Source: VFMC01 sp046331225
GTDB taxonomy: Bacteria > Actinomycetota > Acidimicrobiia > Acidimicrobiales > Ilumatobacteraceae
Length of the DNA: 64,000 bases
Direction of reading: 5' to 3'
Assembly: GCA_046331225.1 (NCBI GenBank)
Contig: JAXLRF010000007.1
Location: 310,001-374,000, forward strand
The notes under the pieces were generated by a model that had not been told where the DNA came from, did no database searches, and saw only the letters and a list, made by a program, of their open reading frames with translations. The translations under genes were made by a program, and so were the position numbers. Shown here in pieces: positions 1 to 8,890 of the stretch (position 1 is the stretch's first letter; each line of letters begins with the position of its first letter).

Positions 1-407
1 TCGGCTACCACTCGCTCGTCATCGCCCACGCCACGTTCTGCGTGGTCGTCGCGTACAACAACGTCGTCGCGCGTCTGCGTCGATCGTCGCCCAACCTGCT
101 CGAGGCGTCGGCCGACCTGGGGGCACACGGCTCGCAGACCTTCCGGTACGTCACGTTCCCGTTGGTGCGCTCGGCCATCCTCGCCGGTGGCATCCTGGCG
201 TTCGCGCTCAGCTTCGACGAGATCGTGGTCACCACGTTCACCGCCGGCTCGGGCTTCCAGACGCTGCCGCAGTGGATCCTCAGCAACTTCAGCCGTCCGA
301 AGGACGTGCCGGTCGTGAACGTGGTCGCCACCTTCGTGATGGTGGTGTCGATCCCGCTCGCGTGGCTCGCACAGCGGCTGAGCGACGCCGGCGACACCCA
401 GCGCTGA
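1..407 (+). CDS. ABC transporter permease, PotC-like (5' partial)
   Basis: This is the C-terminal part of an inner-membrane permease of the spermidine/putrescine (PotC) type, which forms the channel of an ABC importer. The reading frame is open from base 3, so the start lies outside the window. The visible 134 residues contain the EAA loop (EASADLGAHG, then FRYVTFPL), which docks on the ATPase, followed by hydrophobic segments around ILAGGILAFALSFDEI and VNVVATFVMVVSIPLAWL. The FDEIVVTTF motif is typical of PotC and related permeases. The partner ATPase, second permease and binding protein must lie upstream. The substrate is inferred from family resemblance; other small cationic or organic substrates are possible. 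Confidence 0.88.
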   Translation, partial: GYHSLVIAHATFCVVVAYNNVVARLRRSSPNLLEASADLGAHGSQTFRYVTFPLVRSAILAGGILAFALSFDEIVVTTFTAGSGFQTLPQWILSNFSRPKDVPVVNVVATFVMVVSIPLAWLAQRLSDAGDTQR

Positions 408-463
408 CCGTCGGCTCGGGGCACCGGCTGCCCGGCGGGGGGCCGGGGTAGCGTGGTCGCACC

Positions 464-1699
464 ATGGAGTGGATCTATCTCGCCCTCGTCGTGGCCGTGC
501 TGGTGTTCGGGCTCGGCGTCGTCCTGCTCAATCGCCGTCGCTCGCCCGAGCTCAGCAACGACCGCACCTCCGAGATCGTGCGGCCGCCGCGCCCGGCGGT
601 CGACCCGAAGCCGCTGCGCGAGACGCCGGCGGCAGCCGGCACCGCGGTGCTCGAGCCCCCGGCCGAGCACGCCGCGAGCGACGAGACCGCGGCCGAGGTC
701 GAGCCCGAGACCGAGCTCGAGCCGGAGATCCAGCCCGAGCCCGAGCCACGGACCGAGGTCGTCGAGCGGCCCACGTTCCGGTCGCGGATGGGCAAGGCGC
801 GCAGCGCGCTCACCGGCGCGTTCCTCGGCATCCGCACCCGTGCGGGCATCACCGACGACACGTGGGACGACCTCGAGGAGGCGCTGCTGCGCGCCGACGT
901 CGGCGTGCGGGTCACCGACGAACTGCTCGACGGGCTCCGCGGCCGGGTGAAGGCCAAGGAGATCACCACCCCCGACGGCCTGCTCGACGCCCTGCGCGCC
1001 GAGATGGCCGGTCGGCTCGAGGGTGCCGACCGCGAACTGCACCTGGTGCCCGGCGACCCCGGCTCGCCCAACGTGTGGCTCTTCGTCGGTGTCAACGGCG
1101 TCGGCAAGACCACCACGATCGGCAAGGTCGGTGCCCTGCAGCGCAGCGAGGGTCGCACCGTGCTGATGGCGGCGGGCGACACGTTCCGTGCCGCCGCCGC
1201 CGAGCAGCTGCACACCTGGGCCGAGCGCAGCGGCAGCGAGTTCGTCCGCGGCGCCGAGGGCGGCGACCCCAGTTCGGTGATCTTCGACGGGGTCGAGCGT
1301 GCGGCCGCACGCGGCATCGACCTCGTGCTCGGCGACACGGCCGGCCGCCTGCACACCAAGACCAACCTGATGGACGAGCTGCGCAAGGTGCGCCGCGTGG
1401 CCGCCAAGGGCGCGGGTCGCGTCACCGAGGTGTTGCTCGTCATCGACGCCACCACCGGGCAGAACGGTCTCACCCAGGCCCGCCAGTTCGGCGATGCGCT
1501 CGTCACCGACGACACCGGCATCGGCCTCACCGGGGTGGTGCTCACCAAGCTCGACGGCAGCGCGAAGGGCGGCATCGTGTTCGCGATCGAGACCGAGCTC
1601 GGCATCCCCGTCAAGCTCGTCGGCCTCGGCGAGACCATCGGCGATCTCGTGCCGTTCGATCCGCAGCAGTTCGTCGACGCCCTCTTCGCCGACAGCTGA
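464..1699 (+). CDS. ftsY: Signal recognition particle receptor FtsY
   Basis: SRP receptor GTPase that docks ribosome-nascent-chain/SRP complexes at the membrane for co-translational insertion. The 411-residue protein starts with a membrane anchor (about residues 4-22), then a Glu/Pro-rich acidic linker to about residue 100, then the N and G domains. GTPase motifs are visible: GVNGVGKTT (209-217), DTFRAAAAEQL, DTAGR (291-295) and TKLDGSAKGG from residue 361. The partner gene ffh lies 1.9 kb downstream on the same strand. The ATG at 464 follows a TAGCGT hexamer by 9 bases, with no Shine-Dalgarno sequence, which suggests a leaderless transcript. smc, a common upstream neighbour, is not seen here. 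Confidence 0.97.
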   Translation: MEWIYLALVVAVLVFGLGVVLLNRRRSPELSNDRTSEIVRPPRPAVDPKPLRETPAAAGTAVLEPPAEHAASDETAAEVEPETELEPEIQPEPEPRTEVVERPTFRSRMGKARSALTGAFLGIRTRAGITDDTWDDLEEALLRADVGVRVTDELLDGLRGRVKAKEITTPDGLLDALRAEMAGRLEGADRELHLVPGDPGSPNVWLFVGVNGVGKTTTIGKVGALQRSEGRTVLMAAGDTFRAAAAEQLHTWAERSGSEFVRGAEGGDPSSVIFDGVERAAARGIDLVLGDTAGRLHTKTNLMDELRKVRRVAAKGAGRVTEVLLVIDATTGQNGLTQARQFGDALVTDDTGIGLTGVVLTKLDGSAKGGIVFAIETELGIPVKLVGLGETIGDLVPFDPQQFVDALFADS

Positions 1700-1800
1700 G
1701 CCTCCGCCCGGACGGTCGGGATCACCCGGTCGGACCTGCCCCGCCGACGAAGATGTCGCGGATCGGGAACCGACCCGCTCGGAGGAGACGTCGAACAGCC

Positions 1801-3462
1801 ATGACGAAGATCGCCCCCACCGCTCCCGCCCGCACCGTTCGGTTCCGACTCCCGCTGTCTCGTCGCCTCGCCCTCGTCGGCGCGGTCGCCGTGCTCGGCC
1901 TCACCGCCTGCGGCAACCCCGACAGCTCGGCCTCCGGCACCACCGCCAGCACGGTCCCCGCCCTCGCGGTGATCCAGGTGGCCGGCAGCACGGGCGGTGC
2001 CACCGGCGGTGCCGTGCCCGCTGCGGCCGACTCCGAGGCCTCGACGAAGATGATGGCGATGGCGCTCACGTACGAGTGGGCCGGCCAGACCGTCGACCTC
2101 ACCTCGCCCGCCGGTTCGTGGTTCTTCCCGGCCGGCAGCGCACCCACGACCGAGCAGATCCAGGCGATCGCGGCGGCGTTCGGCGTCACCGGCGACGTCA
2201 CCGAGCTCGGCGCCGACATGGGCGGCGGCTGGATGATCGGCCCGAACGACGGCACGGCACCGTCGATCACGGTGTCGGCCGACGCACTGCAGTCGTGGTG
2301 GTACAGCCCGGCGTGGGCGGTCGACACCAAGCCCGTCGCCGACTGCGCCTACTACCCGCCCGGCGACCCGGCCGCCGACCCGACCACCGCCGAGATGCCG
2401 GTGTGCGAGGAGGCCCAGCCGCCGGCTGGCGTGCCCACCAAGGCCGAGGCCGAGGCCAAGGCTCGCGACCTGTTCGCCGCCGTCGGCCTCGACCCCTCGC
2501 AGTTCGAGTTCGAGAGCTACGCCGACGAGTGGAGCGCGAGCGTCACCGGGTACCTCACTCTCGAGGGCGTGCGCACCACCGTGTCGGTCAACGTCGGCTT
2601 CGGCGAGAACGGCACGGTCACCTGGGCCGGCGGTTTCCTCGCCACCCCGCAGCGCGGCGGCGACTACCCCCGCATCGGCGTCGACGCCGCGATCCAGCGC
2701 CTCAACGACCAGTCGATGGCGTGGATGACCGGCTACGGCCCGATGGCCCGTGACGTGGCCGCCAGCTCCACCGGCGGCGTCGCCGTCGGCGCCGGCACCG
2801 CCGGCGTCGCGATCGACGCGGCCACCGGTGGCGACGTCGCCCCCGAGGCGAGCACGGCCGGCGAGGCGGCCACCGAGACCACCTCGGACGCCGCCGAGAG
2901 CTACGAGCCGGCGCCCGACGAGACCGTCCCCACCGACTCGGTGGTCATCGACCCGATGCCGATGCCGATCGACTGCACCGACCCGGCCACCTCGTGCGTG
3001 CCGAGCGAACCGGTCGTCATCACCCTCGACGGCGTGACTGCGTCGTTGGAGCAGGTGTGGGCCGCCGACGGCACCGTGTGGCTGCTGCCCGGCTACGCCT
3101 TCAGCGGGCCCGAGGGCTCGCTCGCCAGCGTCGTCGCCGTCGAGGACCAGTACCTCGAGCAGGCCGAGCCAGAGACCCTGCCGGTCGACACCGTGGTGCC
3201 GGCCACCGACGTCGCCGTGCCCGACACTGCGGTCGCCGTCGATCCGGCGCCGCCTGCGAGCGCGGCAGCCGACTTCGACCAGTCGTCGATCATCGGCCTG
3301 ACGGTCGACGAGGCGACGAAGGTCGCCACCGAGGCCGGCTGGAGCGTGCGGGTCGCCCGTGAGGACGGCGTCGACCTCGCCGTCACGATGGACTACGTCC
3401 CGACCCGCCTGAACGTGGCGGTCGAGGCCGGTGTGATCACCGAGGTCCGGAACGTCGGCTGA
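1801..3462 (+). CDS. Secreted lipoprotein with C-terminal peptidase-inhibitor I78-like domain
   Basis: A 553-residue predicted lipoprotein. The basic N-terminus is followed by a hydrophobic core and a lipobox LTAC with the lipidated Cys at residue 37, then an Ala/Ser/Thr-rich spacer. Residues about 70-330 form an unrecognised globular region; 330-490 is low-complexity and rich in Ala, Thr, Glu and Pro. The last 55 residues (GLTVDEATKVATEAGW, TMDYVPTRLNV, then GVITEVR) match the pattern of inhibitor family I78. The ATG at 1801 is preceded by GGAGGAGA. A strong hairpin follows the stop. A role in blocking an extracytoplasmic protease is inferred from this domain only. The upstream frame is open for a long way but is unlikely to be coding before 1801. 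Confidence 0.85.
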   Translation: MTKIAPTAPARTVRFRLPLSRRLALVGAVAVLGLTACGNPDSSASGTTASTVPALAVIQVAGSTGGATGGAVPAAADSEASTKMMAMALTYEWAGQTVDLTSPAGSWFFPAGSAPTTEQIQAIAAAFGVTGDVTELGADMGGGWMIGPNDGTAPSITVSADALQSWWYSPAWAVDTKPVADCAYYPPGDPAADPTTAEMPVCEEAQPPAGVPTKAEAEAKARDLFAAVGLDPSQFEFESYADEWSASVTGYLTLEGVRTTVSVNVGFGENGTVTWAGGFLATPQRGGDYPRIGVDAAIQRLNDQSMAWMTGYGPMARDVAASSTGGVAVGAGTAGVAIDAATGGDVAPEASTAGEAATETTSDAAESYEPAPDETVPTDSVVIDPMPMPIDCTDPATSCVPSEPVVITLDGVTASLEQVWAADGTVWLLPGYAFSGPEGSLASVVAVEDQYLEQAEPETLPVDTVVPATDVAVPDTAVAVDPAPPASAAADFDQSSIIGLTVDEATKVATEAGWSVRVAREDGVDLAVTMDYVPTRLNVAVEAGVITEVRNVG

Positions 3463-3482
3463 GCGCCCCACCCAAACCCACC

Positions 3483-3527
3483 CGCGATGAGAGATGAGCG
3501 CCCCAGGGACGCTCATCTCTCATCGCG
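3483..3527. terminator. Perfect 18-bp inverted repeat between lipoprotein gene and ffh
   Basis: Two 18-base arms (3483-3500 and 3510-3527) are exact reverse complements around a 9-base loop. There is no T-tract. Position after the lipoprotein stop and before the ffh promoter fits a terminator. The arm core GATGAGAGATGAG recurs at about 43930, so it may instead be a member of a repeated intergenic element family. Confidence 0.7.
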
Positions 3528-3590
3528 TTGGGGGGCCGGTCACCCGCATCGCGGAGGCCGTCCGCGCCGGGCCGGTAGCCTGGCCGACGC

Positions 3591-5057
3591 ATGTTCGAAT
3601 CGCTGTCCTCGCGCCTCGAAGGCGTCATCAAGAAGATCCGCGGCAAGGGCCGCCTCACCGAGGCCGACGTCGACGAGGTCCTGAAGGAGATCCGCACCGC
3701 GCTGCTCGAGGCCGACGTCAACGTCGGCGTCGTCCGCAACGTGGTCGCCCGCATCCGCGAGCAGGCGATCGGCGTGGCCCTCAGCCCGGCGCTCGACCCC
3801 GGCCAGCAGGTCGTCAAGATCGTCAACGCCGAGCTCACCGCGATGCTCGGCGGCGAGACCCTCAAGATCACCTACGCCGGCCGTCCGCCCACCGTGGTGC
3901 TCATGGCCGGTCTGCAGGGCTCGGGCAAGACCACCAACTCGGCCAAGCTGGCCCGCTGGTTCAAGAGCCAGGGCCGCCAGCCGCTCCTCGTCGGTGCCGA
4001 CCTCCAGCGCCCCGCCGCCGTCGAGCAGCTGCGCACCCTCGGCCGCCAGATCGACGTGCCGGTGTTCAGCGAGCCCGGCGATCCCGTCACCACCGCCGCC
4101 CGCGGCCTGGCCGAGGCCCGACGCCTCGGCAAGGACGTGCTCATCGTCGACACCGCCGGTCGCCTCGCGATCGACGCCGAGATGATGGAGCAGGTCCGCC
4201 AGATCAGCGAGCAGATCCAGCCGAACTACACGTTCCTCGTCATCGACGCGATGACCGGTCAGGACGCGGTCGGTGTCGCCGAGGCCTTCCACGCCACGCT
4301 CGCGATCGACGGCGTGATCATGTCGAAGCTCGACGGCGACGCCCGCGGTGGTGCGGCGCTGTCGGTGAAGGAGGTCATCGGCCGCCCGATCGCGTTCGCG
4401 TCGACCGGTGAGAAGCTCAGCGAGTTCGAGCAGTTCCACCCCGACCGCATGGCCGGCCGCATCCTCGGCATGGGCGACATGCTCACCCTCATCGAGCAGG
4501 CCGAGCAGGCCTTCGAGAAGGAGCAGGCCGAGCAGGCCGCCGAGAAGCTGCTCGAGGGCGAGTTCACCCTCGACGACTTCCTCGAGCAGATGCAGCAGCT
4601 GAAGAAGATGGGGCCGCTCGGCAACATCCTCGGGATGCTGCCCGGCATGCCGAAGGAGCTGAAGGGCGCGCAGATCGGTGACGACGAGTTGCGGCCCGTC
4701 GAGGCGATCATCCGCTCGATGACGCCCGCCGAGCGTCGCAAGCCCGAGATCATCAACGGCAGCCGCCGCACCCGCATCGCGCAGGGCAGCGGCACCTCGG
4801 TCACCCAGGTGAGCAACCTGGTGAAGCAGTTCTCCGAGATGCAGAAGATGATGAAGCGCATGGGCGCGATGGGCATGGGACGCCCCGGCAAGAAGGGCAA
4901 GAAGGCCAGCAAGGGCAAGCGCGGTGGCGGTCTGCTCGGCATGCCCAACGTGCCCGGTGGCCTGCCCAACCTGCCGGGCATGCCCGGTTTCCCCGGCGCA
5001 CCCGGCGCCGGTGGCTTCCCCGATGGCCTGCCGAGTGGGTTTCCCCGCTCGAAGTAG
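3591..5057 (+). CDS. ffh: Signal recognition particle protein Ffh
   Basis: SRP54-type GTPase that binds signal sequences and 4.5S RNA and delivers ribosomes to FtsY. The 488-residue protein has an N domain, a G domain with GLQGSGKTT (107-115), DTAGR and SKLDGDARGG, and a Met-rich M domain from about residue 300 (LEQMQQLKKMGPLGNILGM, then SVTQVSNLVKQF). The tail is a Gly/Pro/Lys-rich low-complexity stretch, common in actinobacterial Ffh. TAGCCT lies 9 bases before the ATG, so the message is probably leaderless. rpsP follows after 43 bases, as in many actinobacteria. Confidence 0.98.
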   Translation: MFESLSSRLEGVIKKIRGKGRLTEADVDEVLKEIRTALLEADVNVGVVRNVVARIREQAIGVALSPALDPGQQVVKIVNAELTAMLGGETLKITYAGRPPTVVLMAGLQGSGKTTNSAKLARWFKSQGRQPLLVGADLQRPAAVEQLRTLGRQIDVPVFSEPGDPVTTAARGLAEARRLGKDVLIVDTAGRLAIDAEMMEQVRQISEQIQPNYTFLVIDAMTGQDAVGVAEAFHATLAIDGVIMSKLDGDARGGAALSVKEVIGRPIAFASTGEKLSEFEQFHPDRMAGRILGMGDMLTLIEQAEQAFEKEQAEQAAEKLLEGEFTLDDFLEQMQQLKKMGPLGNILGMLPGMPKELKGAQIGDDELRPVEAIIRSMTPAERRKPEIINGSRRTRIAQGSGTSVTQVSNLVKQFSEMQKMMKRMGAMGMGRPGKKGKKASKGKRGGGLLGMPNVPGGLPNLPGMPGFPGAPGAGGFPDGLPSGFPRSK

Positions 5058-5100
5058 GTAACCTCTGCCGGTTCGTTTTCTCCGAGGAGCAGTTCTCCCT

Positions 5101-5382
5101 ATGGCAGTCAAGCTTCGCCTCACCCGCGTGGGCAAGAAGAAGCAGCCGCAGTATCGCGTGGTCGCGGCCGACAGCCGCGCCGCCCGCGACGGCCGCTTCA
5201 TCCAGATCATCGGCACCTACAACCCGCGGGTCGAGCCGTCGGCGATCAACATCGACAGCGACAAGGCCGTCAAGTGGCTCATGGACGGCGCGCAGCCGAC
5301 CGAGCGTGTGAAGAAGCTGCTCGAGGCCTCGGGCGCCTGGGAGGCGTTCACCTCGGCGAAGTCGGCCGCCAAGGCCAAGTGA
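5101..5382 (+). CDS. rpsP: 30S ribosomal protein S16
   Basis: Small-subunit protein S16 needed for 30S assembly. The 93-residue product begins MAVKLRLTRVGKKKQPQYRV and carries the conserved DSRAARDGRFIQIIGTYNP stretch, so it is full length with the usual start. GAGGAG lies 11 bases before the ATG. It is the first of the rpsP-khpA-rimM group; the next start codon lies 7 bases after its stop, which suggests co-transcription. Confidence 0.98.
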   Translation: MAVKLRLTRVGKKKQPQYRVVAADSRAARDGRFIQIIGTYNPRVEPSAINIDSDKAVKWLMDGAQPTERVKKLLEASGAWEAFTSAKSAAKAK

Positions 5383-5389
5383 TCACGTC

Positions 5390-5689
5390 GTGAGCGATCA
5401 CGACGACGCGATCACCGCGGACGACGCGGACCACGGCAACGCCGTGCCCGCTCCCATCGCCACGGCCGTGCTCGAGCATGTGGTGCGTTCCATCGTCGAC
5501 GACCCCGAGGCCGTGCGCGTCGAAGGTGCCCCCGGGCGCCACCGCGTCAAGCTCGAGGTCACGGTCGGCCCCGGCGATCTCGGCCGGGTCATCGGCCGTC
5601 GTGGCCGCACGGCGCAGAGCATCCGCACCCTCGTGCGCGCTGCTGCCGCCCGTGACGGTGTCGAGGTCGACGTCGACTTCGTCGACTGA
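5390..5689 (+). CDS. khpA: KH-domain RNA-binding protein KhpA (YlqC family)
   Basis: A 99-residue single KH-domain protein. The family binds RNA, often as a heterodimer with KhpB, and affects ribosome and envelope functions in Gram-positive bacteria. The GXXG loop is GRRG within DLGRVIGRRGRTAQSIRTLV. The GTG start at 5390 is 7 bases after rpsP and the stop is 10 bases before rimM, matching the conserved rpsP-KH-rimM order. An acidic N-terminal extension of about 20 residues precedes the core. Confidence 0.95.
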   Translation: MSDHDDAITADDADHGNAVPAPIATAVLEHVVRSIVDDPEAVRVEGAPGRHRVKLEVTVGPGDLGRVIGRRGRTAQSIRTLVRAAAARDGVEVDVDFVD

Positions 5690-5699
5690 TCGGGCGACG

Positions 5700-6188
5700 G
5701 TGCCCGATCCCCGTCCGGCGGGCCTGCTCGAGGTCGGCCGTCTCGGACGTGCCCACGGTGTGAAGGGTGGCCTCGTCGTCACCCTCGTCACCGACCGGGT
5801 CGAGCGGGTGCAGCCCGGCGCCCGTCTGCACGATGGGCACGGCTGGCACACCGTCGGCGCCTCACGCTCGCTGCCGCAGGGCAAGTGGATGGTGCAGTTC
5901 GACGACGTCACCGACCGCACGACGGCCGAGTCGATGTCGGGTCGGCTGCTGTGGGGCGAGCCGGTGCAGGACGATGACGCCCTGTGGGTGCACGAGCTGA
6001 TCGGTGCCCGCGTGGTCGACCAGACCGGGATCGATCGCGGCACCTGTGTCGCGGTGATCGACAATCCGGCCAACGACCTGCTCGAGCTCGACACCGGACA
6101 CCTGGTGCCGGTCACCTTCGTCGAGTCGGTGACCGACGGTGTGATCACCGTCGACGCCCCCGACGGCCTGTTCGACCTTCTCGACTAG
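5700..6188 (+). CDS. rimM: 16S rRNA processing protein RimM
   Basis: Assembly factor that binds S19 and helps mature the 30S head. The 162-residue product has the N-terminal RimM barrel (LLEVGRLGRAHGVKGGLVV) and a C-terminal PRC barrel (WVHELIGARVVDQTG to the end). The GTG at 5700 was chosen because the conserved N-terminus begins about nine residues later and the gap to khpA is only 10 bases; the frame upstream overlaps khpA. trmD, its usual neighbour, is here 4.6 kb away because accessory genes intervene. It converges on the next gene with a 17-base gap. Confidence 0.95.
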   Translation: MPDPRPAGLLEVGRLGRAHGVKGGLVVTLVTDRVERVQPGARLHDGHGWHTVGASRSLPQGKWMVQFDDVTDRTTAESMSGRLLWGEPVQDDDALWVHELIGARVVDQTGIDRGTCVAVIDNPANDLLELDTGHLVPVTFVESVTDGVITVDAPDGLFDLLD

Positions 6189-6205
6189 GCCGGGATCGCT
6201 CCGGC

Positions 6206-7348
6206 TCAGGCCAGCGCGACGAGTGCCCAGCCGCCGTCGACCGACGCGACGCCGAACCGGCCCGTCGACGTCCTCACGACGTCGATCAGATCGTCCTCGA
6301 GCAGGTGCACGTCCGTCCCGCCGTCGGGGAGCAGATCGATCCACACGAACCTCGACGGCACGTCCAGCTCGCCCGTGGTGAAGCCGGCGACGAGCGCAGC
6401 GCCACCGTCGGGCTGCCCGCTCGCCACGACGGCGCCGCCGTCACCGGGATCGACACCGAGCAGGTCGAGTCGCCAGCGGTCGCCCGCGGTGGTCACCTCC
6501 ACCGACCACGACAACGGGGGCACGTCGGTGTTCGTGGTCAGTTCGTCGGGGAGCGCCGGGCCGTCCGTGAACGACCGGTCGATCGCTGGTGCGGCCGGAT
6601 CGAGCGTCGCGCCGCTGGGCGCGCCGTCCGGGCCCACCCACGGGATCACGACGTCGGGGGCCGGCGAGACGTCGCCACGGTCGACCGCCACGCCCGACGC
6701 GAACGCGGTGAACGAGCAGAGGCCGCCGCACGTGGCCTCGGGCTGCCACGTGGCGAGCGGGGTCCCGTCGCCGGCGAGATCGAACGCCCGCACGGTGACC
6801 GGCTGGCCCTCGGACTCCATGCTGCCGGCGTGCGGTCCCGTCAGCAGGTAGGCGATGTCGTCCGGGCCGAGGGCCAGGTCGATCGGGCCTCCGCCGTCGT
6901 CGGCGGGCGGCACGGTGATGGTGTGCGCGATCACACCGTCGGGGGTGAGGTGCGACAGCACCAGCGTGGCGGTGTCGAGGGCGAGCAGCGAACCGTCGGA
7001 CTGGAGACGCGCAACGGGCCTGAGCGTCGGATCGGACTGCGGGATCGTCGCGATCACCGTGCGCTCGAAGGCGGGGAACACGTCGTCGGCCCGCACGGTG
7101 GTGGTCGCCGGTACGACGGTGGTGTCGGGTGCCGTGGTGGCCGGCTCGGTGGTGGTGGACGACGTCGTGGTCGGTGCGACCGTGGTGGCCGGTGCCACGG
7201 TGGTGGTCGGTCGGCTCGTCGACGACGGGCTCGTCGGGGTCGCAGTGGTCGCGCTCGTCGTCTCGTCGTCGCTGCAGGCGACGCCGATCAGCACGAGCGG
7301 GATCAGTCCGACGACGACCGAGCGACGTGGGTTGAGCACGACTCTCAC
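6206..7348 (-). CDS. Predicted lipoprotein of unknown function
   Basis: A 380-residue secreted lipoprotein. A hydrophobic signal (VVVGLIPLVLIGVAC) ends in lipobox GVAC with Cys25. It is followed by an approximately 65-residue Thr/Ser/Pro linker with TTTVAP and TTSSTTTEP repeats, typical of actinobacterial surface proteins. The remaining 290 residues (LDTATLVLSHLTPDG, LALGPDDIAYLLTG, FAVGSGVAVDRGDV-like blocks) look like a beta-rich, propeller-like domain, but I do not recognise a family. GTG is the start. It sits alone between convergent rimM and the MFS gene, inside a region inserted into the rimM-trmD block. Confidence 0.8.
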   Translation of the reverse strand: MRVVLNPRRSVVVGLIPLVLIGVACSDDETTSATTATPTSPSSTSRPTTTVAPATTVAPTTTSSTTTEPATTAPDTTVVPATTTVRADDVFPAFERTVIATIPQSDPTLRPVARLQSDGSLLALDTATLVLSHLTPDGVIAHTITVPPADDGGGPIDLALGPDDIAYLLTGPHAGSMESEGQPVTVRAFDLAGDGTPLATWQPEATCGGLCSFTAFASGVAVDRGDVSPAPDVVIPWVGPDGAPSGATLDPAAPAIDRSFTDGPALPDELTTNTDVPPLSWSVEVTTAGDRWRLDLLGVDPGDGGAVVASGQPDGGAALVAGFTTGELDVPSRFVWIDLLPDGGTDVHLLEDDLIDVVRTSTGRFGVASVDGGWALVALA

Positions 7349-7376
7349 GCTACAAGGCGTGTCGAGCCGAGGCGGG

Positions 7377-8792
7377 TCAGGCGCGCACTGGTGCCCGACG
7401 GGTCAGCCGGGTCGAGCACAGGGTGACCACCACGCCCGAGCCGGCGAGCAACCACCACACCCGGTGGAACGCGTCGAGCACGGTGTCGGGTGTCGCCTCG
7501 GCCGTGAACGCGATCACCAGTGCCACGCCGATCGTGGCGCCGAGGTTGCGCAGCGCCTGACCCACGGCCGAACCGGTGCCGAGCTGGTCGGGTGGCAGGC
7601 TCTGCACCGCGGCCGACGACAGCTGCGGCAGGCACAGCGCCACACCCAGACCGGTGAGCAGCGTGGCGGGCAGGTACGTCGTCAGGTACGAGGGCTCCAC
7701 CTCGGCGCGGGCCAGCAGGAACAGCCCGCCGCTGGCCCACACGAGACCGCCCGGCACGAGCAGCCGGCGCTGCCCCACGCGCCCGGCCAGCCGACCGAGG
7801 AACGGCGCGGTCGACGCCACCACGAGGGGCCCGAGCGAGACGGCCAACCCCGCCCGCAGGATCGAGTACCCCCACACGCGGGTGAGGAACAGCACGTTGC
7901 CGAGGAACATCGCGTTGAAGCCGACGGCGAACACCACGGTGGCGGCGTTCGCCCACCGGAAGCCGTTGAGGCGGAACAGTGCGAGGTGCACGACCGGGTT
8001 GCTCACCCGCTGCGAGCGCACGACGAACGCCACGACACCGAGGGCGCCCGTGGCCAGCCAGGCGATGGTCGATCCGGCGCCCCAGCCCCAGGTCGAGCTC
8101 TTCACGATCGCGTACGTGATCGCGGCCACACCGCCGCTCAGCAGCACGACGCCCACCGGGTCGGGCAGGCGGCCGCGGGCGGCGTCGCGCCCCTCGGGGA
8201 GCACTCGGGTGGCGAGGGCGAAGCTCACCAGGCCGACGGGCAGGTTGATGAAGAACGCCCACCGCCAGCCGAGACCGTCGACCACGAGCGAACCGATCGT
8301 CGGCCCGGCGGCACCGGCCACCGCGCCGATCGCGCCCCAGATCGCGACGGCCACCGGGATCTTCTCGCGGGGGAAGGTCTGCAGCACCAGTGCCAGCGAC
8401 GCCGGTACCAGGATCGCCGCCCCGGCCGCCTCGAGCATCTCGGCGGCGATCAGCGCGCCGACGGTGGGGGCGAGGCCGCAGAGCATCGAGCCGGTCGTGA
8501 ACGTGACGACGCCGGTGAGGAACATCCGCTTGCGGCCCAACCGGTCGGCGAGCCGGCCGGCGGGGACGAGCAGCGCGGCGAACACGAGGGTGTACGCGTT
8601 GAGCACCCACGACACCGTCTCGGCGCCTGCGGCCTGGAAAGTGCGGCTGATCGCCGGGAACGACACGAACCCGATGGTGGTGTCGAGGAAGACGGCGAAG
8701 GTGGCGAGTCCGGTGGAGAACAACACGAGGCCGGGGCGGACCGGACGAGGTGCCTGCAGGCCGGCGGTCGGAGCGCTGGGAGAGGTGTGCAC
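7377..8792 (-). CDS. MFS multidrug exporter, DHA2 (EmrB/QacA) type
   Basis: A 471-residue major facilitator with about 14 hydrophobic segments. Motif A is GRLADRLGRKRMFL after TM2, and a motif-C-like stretch GAIGAVAGAAGPTIGSLV is present, both typical of drug:proton antiporters of the DHA2 group. The GTG at 8792 has AAGGGAC upstream on its strand. It is divergent from a thioesterase gene, and two copies of a 17-bp operator-like palindrome lie in the 98-bp gap; an HxlR regulator lies just beyond the thioesterase. I infer regulated export of a toxic or hydrophobic compound; the substrate is unknown. Confidence 0.92.
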   Translation of the reverse strand: MHTSPSAPTAGLQAPRPVRPGLVLFSTGLATFAVFLDTTIGFVSFPAISRTFQAAGAETVSWVLNAYTLVFAALLVPAGRLADRLGRKRMFLTGVVTFTTGSMLCGLAPTVGALIAAEMLEAAGAAILVPASLALVLQTFPREKIPVAVAIWGAIGAVAGAAGPTIGSLVVDGLGWRWAFFINLPVGLVSFALATRVLPEGRDAARGRLPDPVGVVLLSGGVAAITYAIVKSSTWGWGAGSTIAWLATGALGVVAFVVRSQRVSNPVVHLALFRLNGFRWANAATVVFAVGFNAMFLGNVLFLTRVWGYSILRAGLAVSLGPLVVASTAPFLGRLAGRVGQRRLLVPGGLVWASGGLFLLARAEVEPSYLTTYLPATLLTGLGVALCLPQLSSAAVQSLPPDQLGTGSAVGQALRNLGATIGVALVIAFTAEATPDTVLDAFHRVWWLLAGSGVVVTLCSTRLTRRAPVRA

Positions 8793-8809
8793 GAGTGTCC
8801 CTTCGTGGT

Positions 8810-8848
8810 GGTATGTTCAACATACCAAATTGATATGTTGAACATACC
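8810..8848. promoter_or_regulatory. Two 17-bp operator-like palindromes, centres 22 bp apart
   Basis: Site 1 (8810-8826) is GGTATGTT-C-AACATACC, a perfect dyad around one base. Site 2 (8832-8848) is GATATGTT-G-AACATACC, the same with one changed arm base. The centres (8818 and 8840) are 22 bp apart, about two helical turns, so two dimers could bind the same DNA face. They lie between divergent MFS and thioesterase genes. The HxlR regulator encoded at 9749 is the obvious candidate binder; this is inference. Confidence 0.8.
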
Positions 8849-8890
8849 CAGCGAGACGACGGCCGTCGAGGCCGGAGGAGCACGAACGAC

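Noticed and set aside
475..3516. A 1013-codon minus-strand open frame across ftsY and the lipoprotein gene
   Set aside because: It covers two well-supported plus-strand genes and has no family features.
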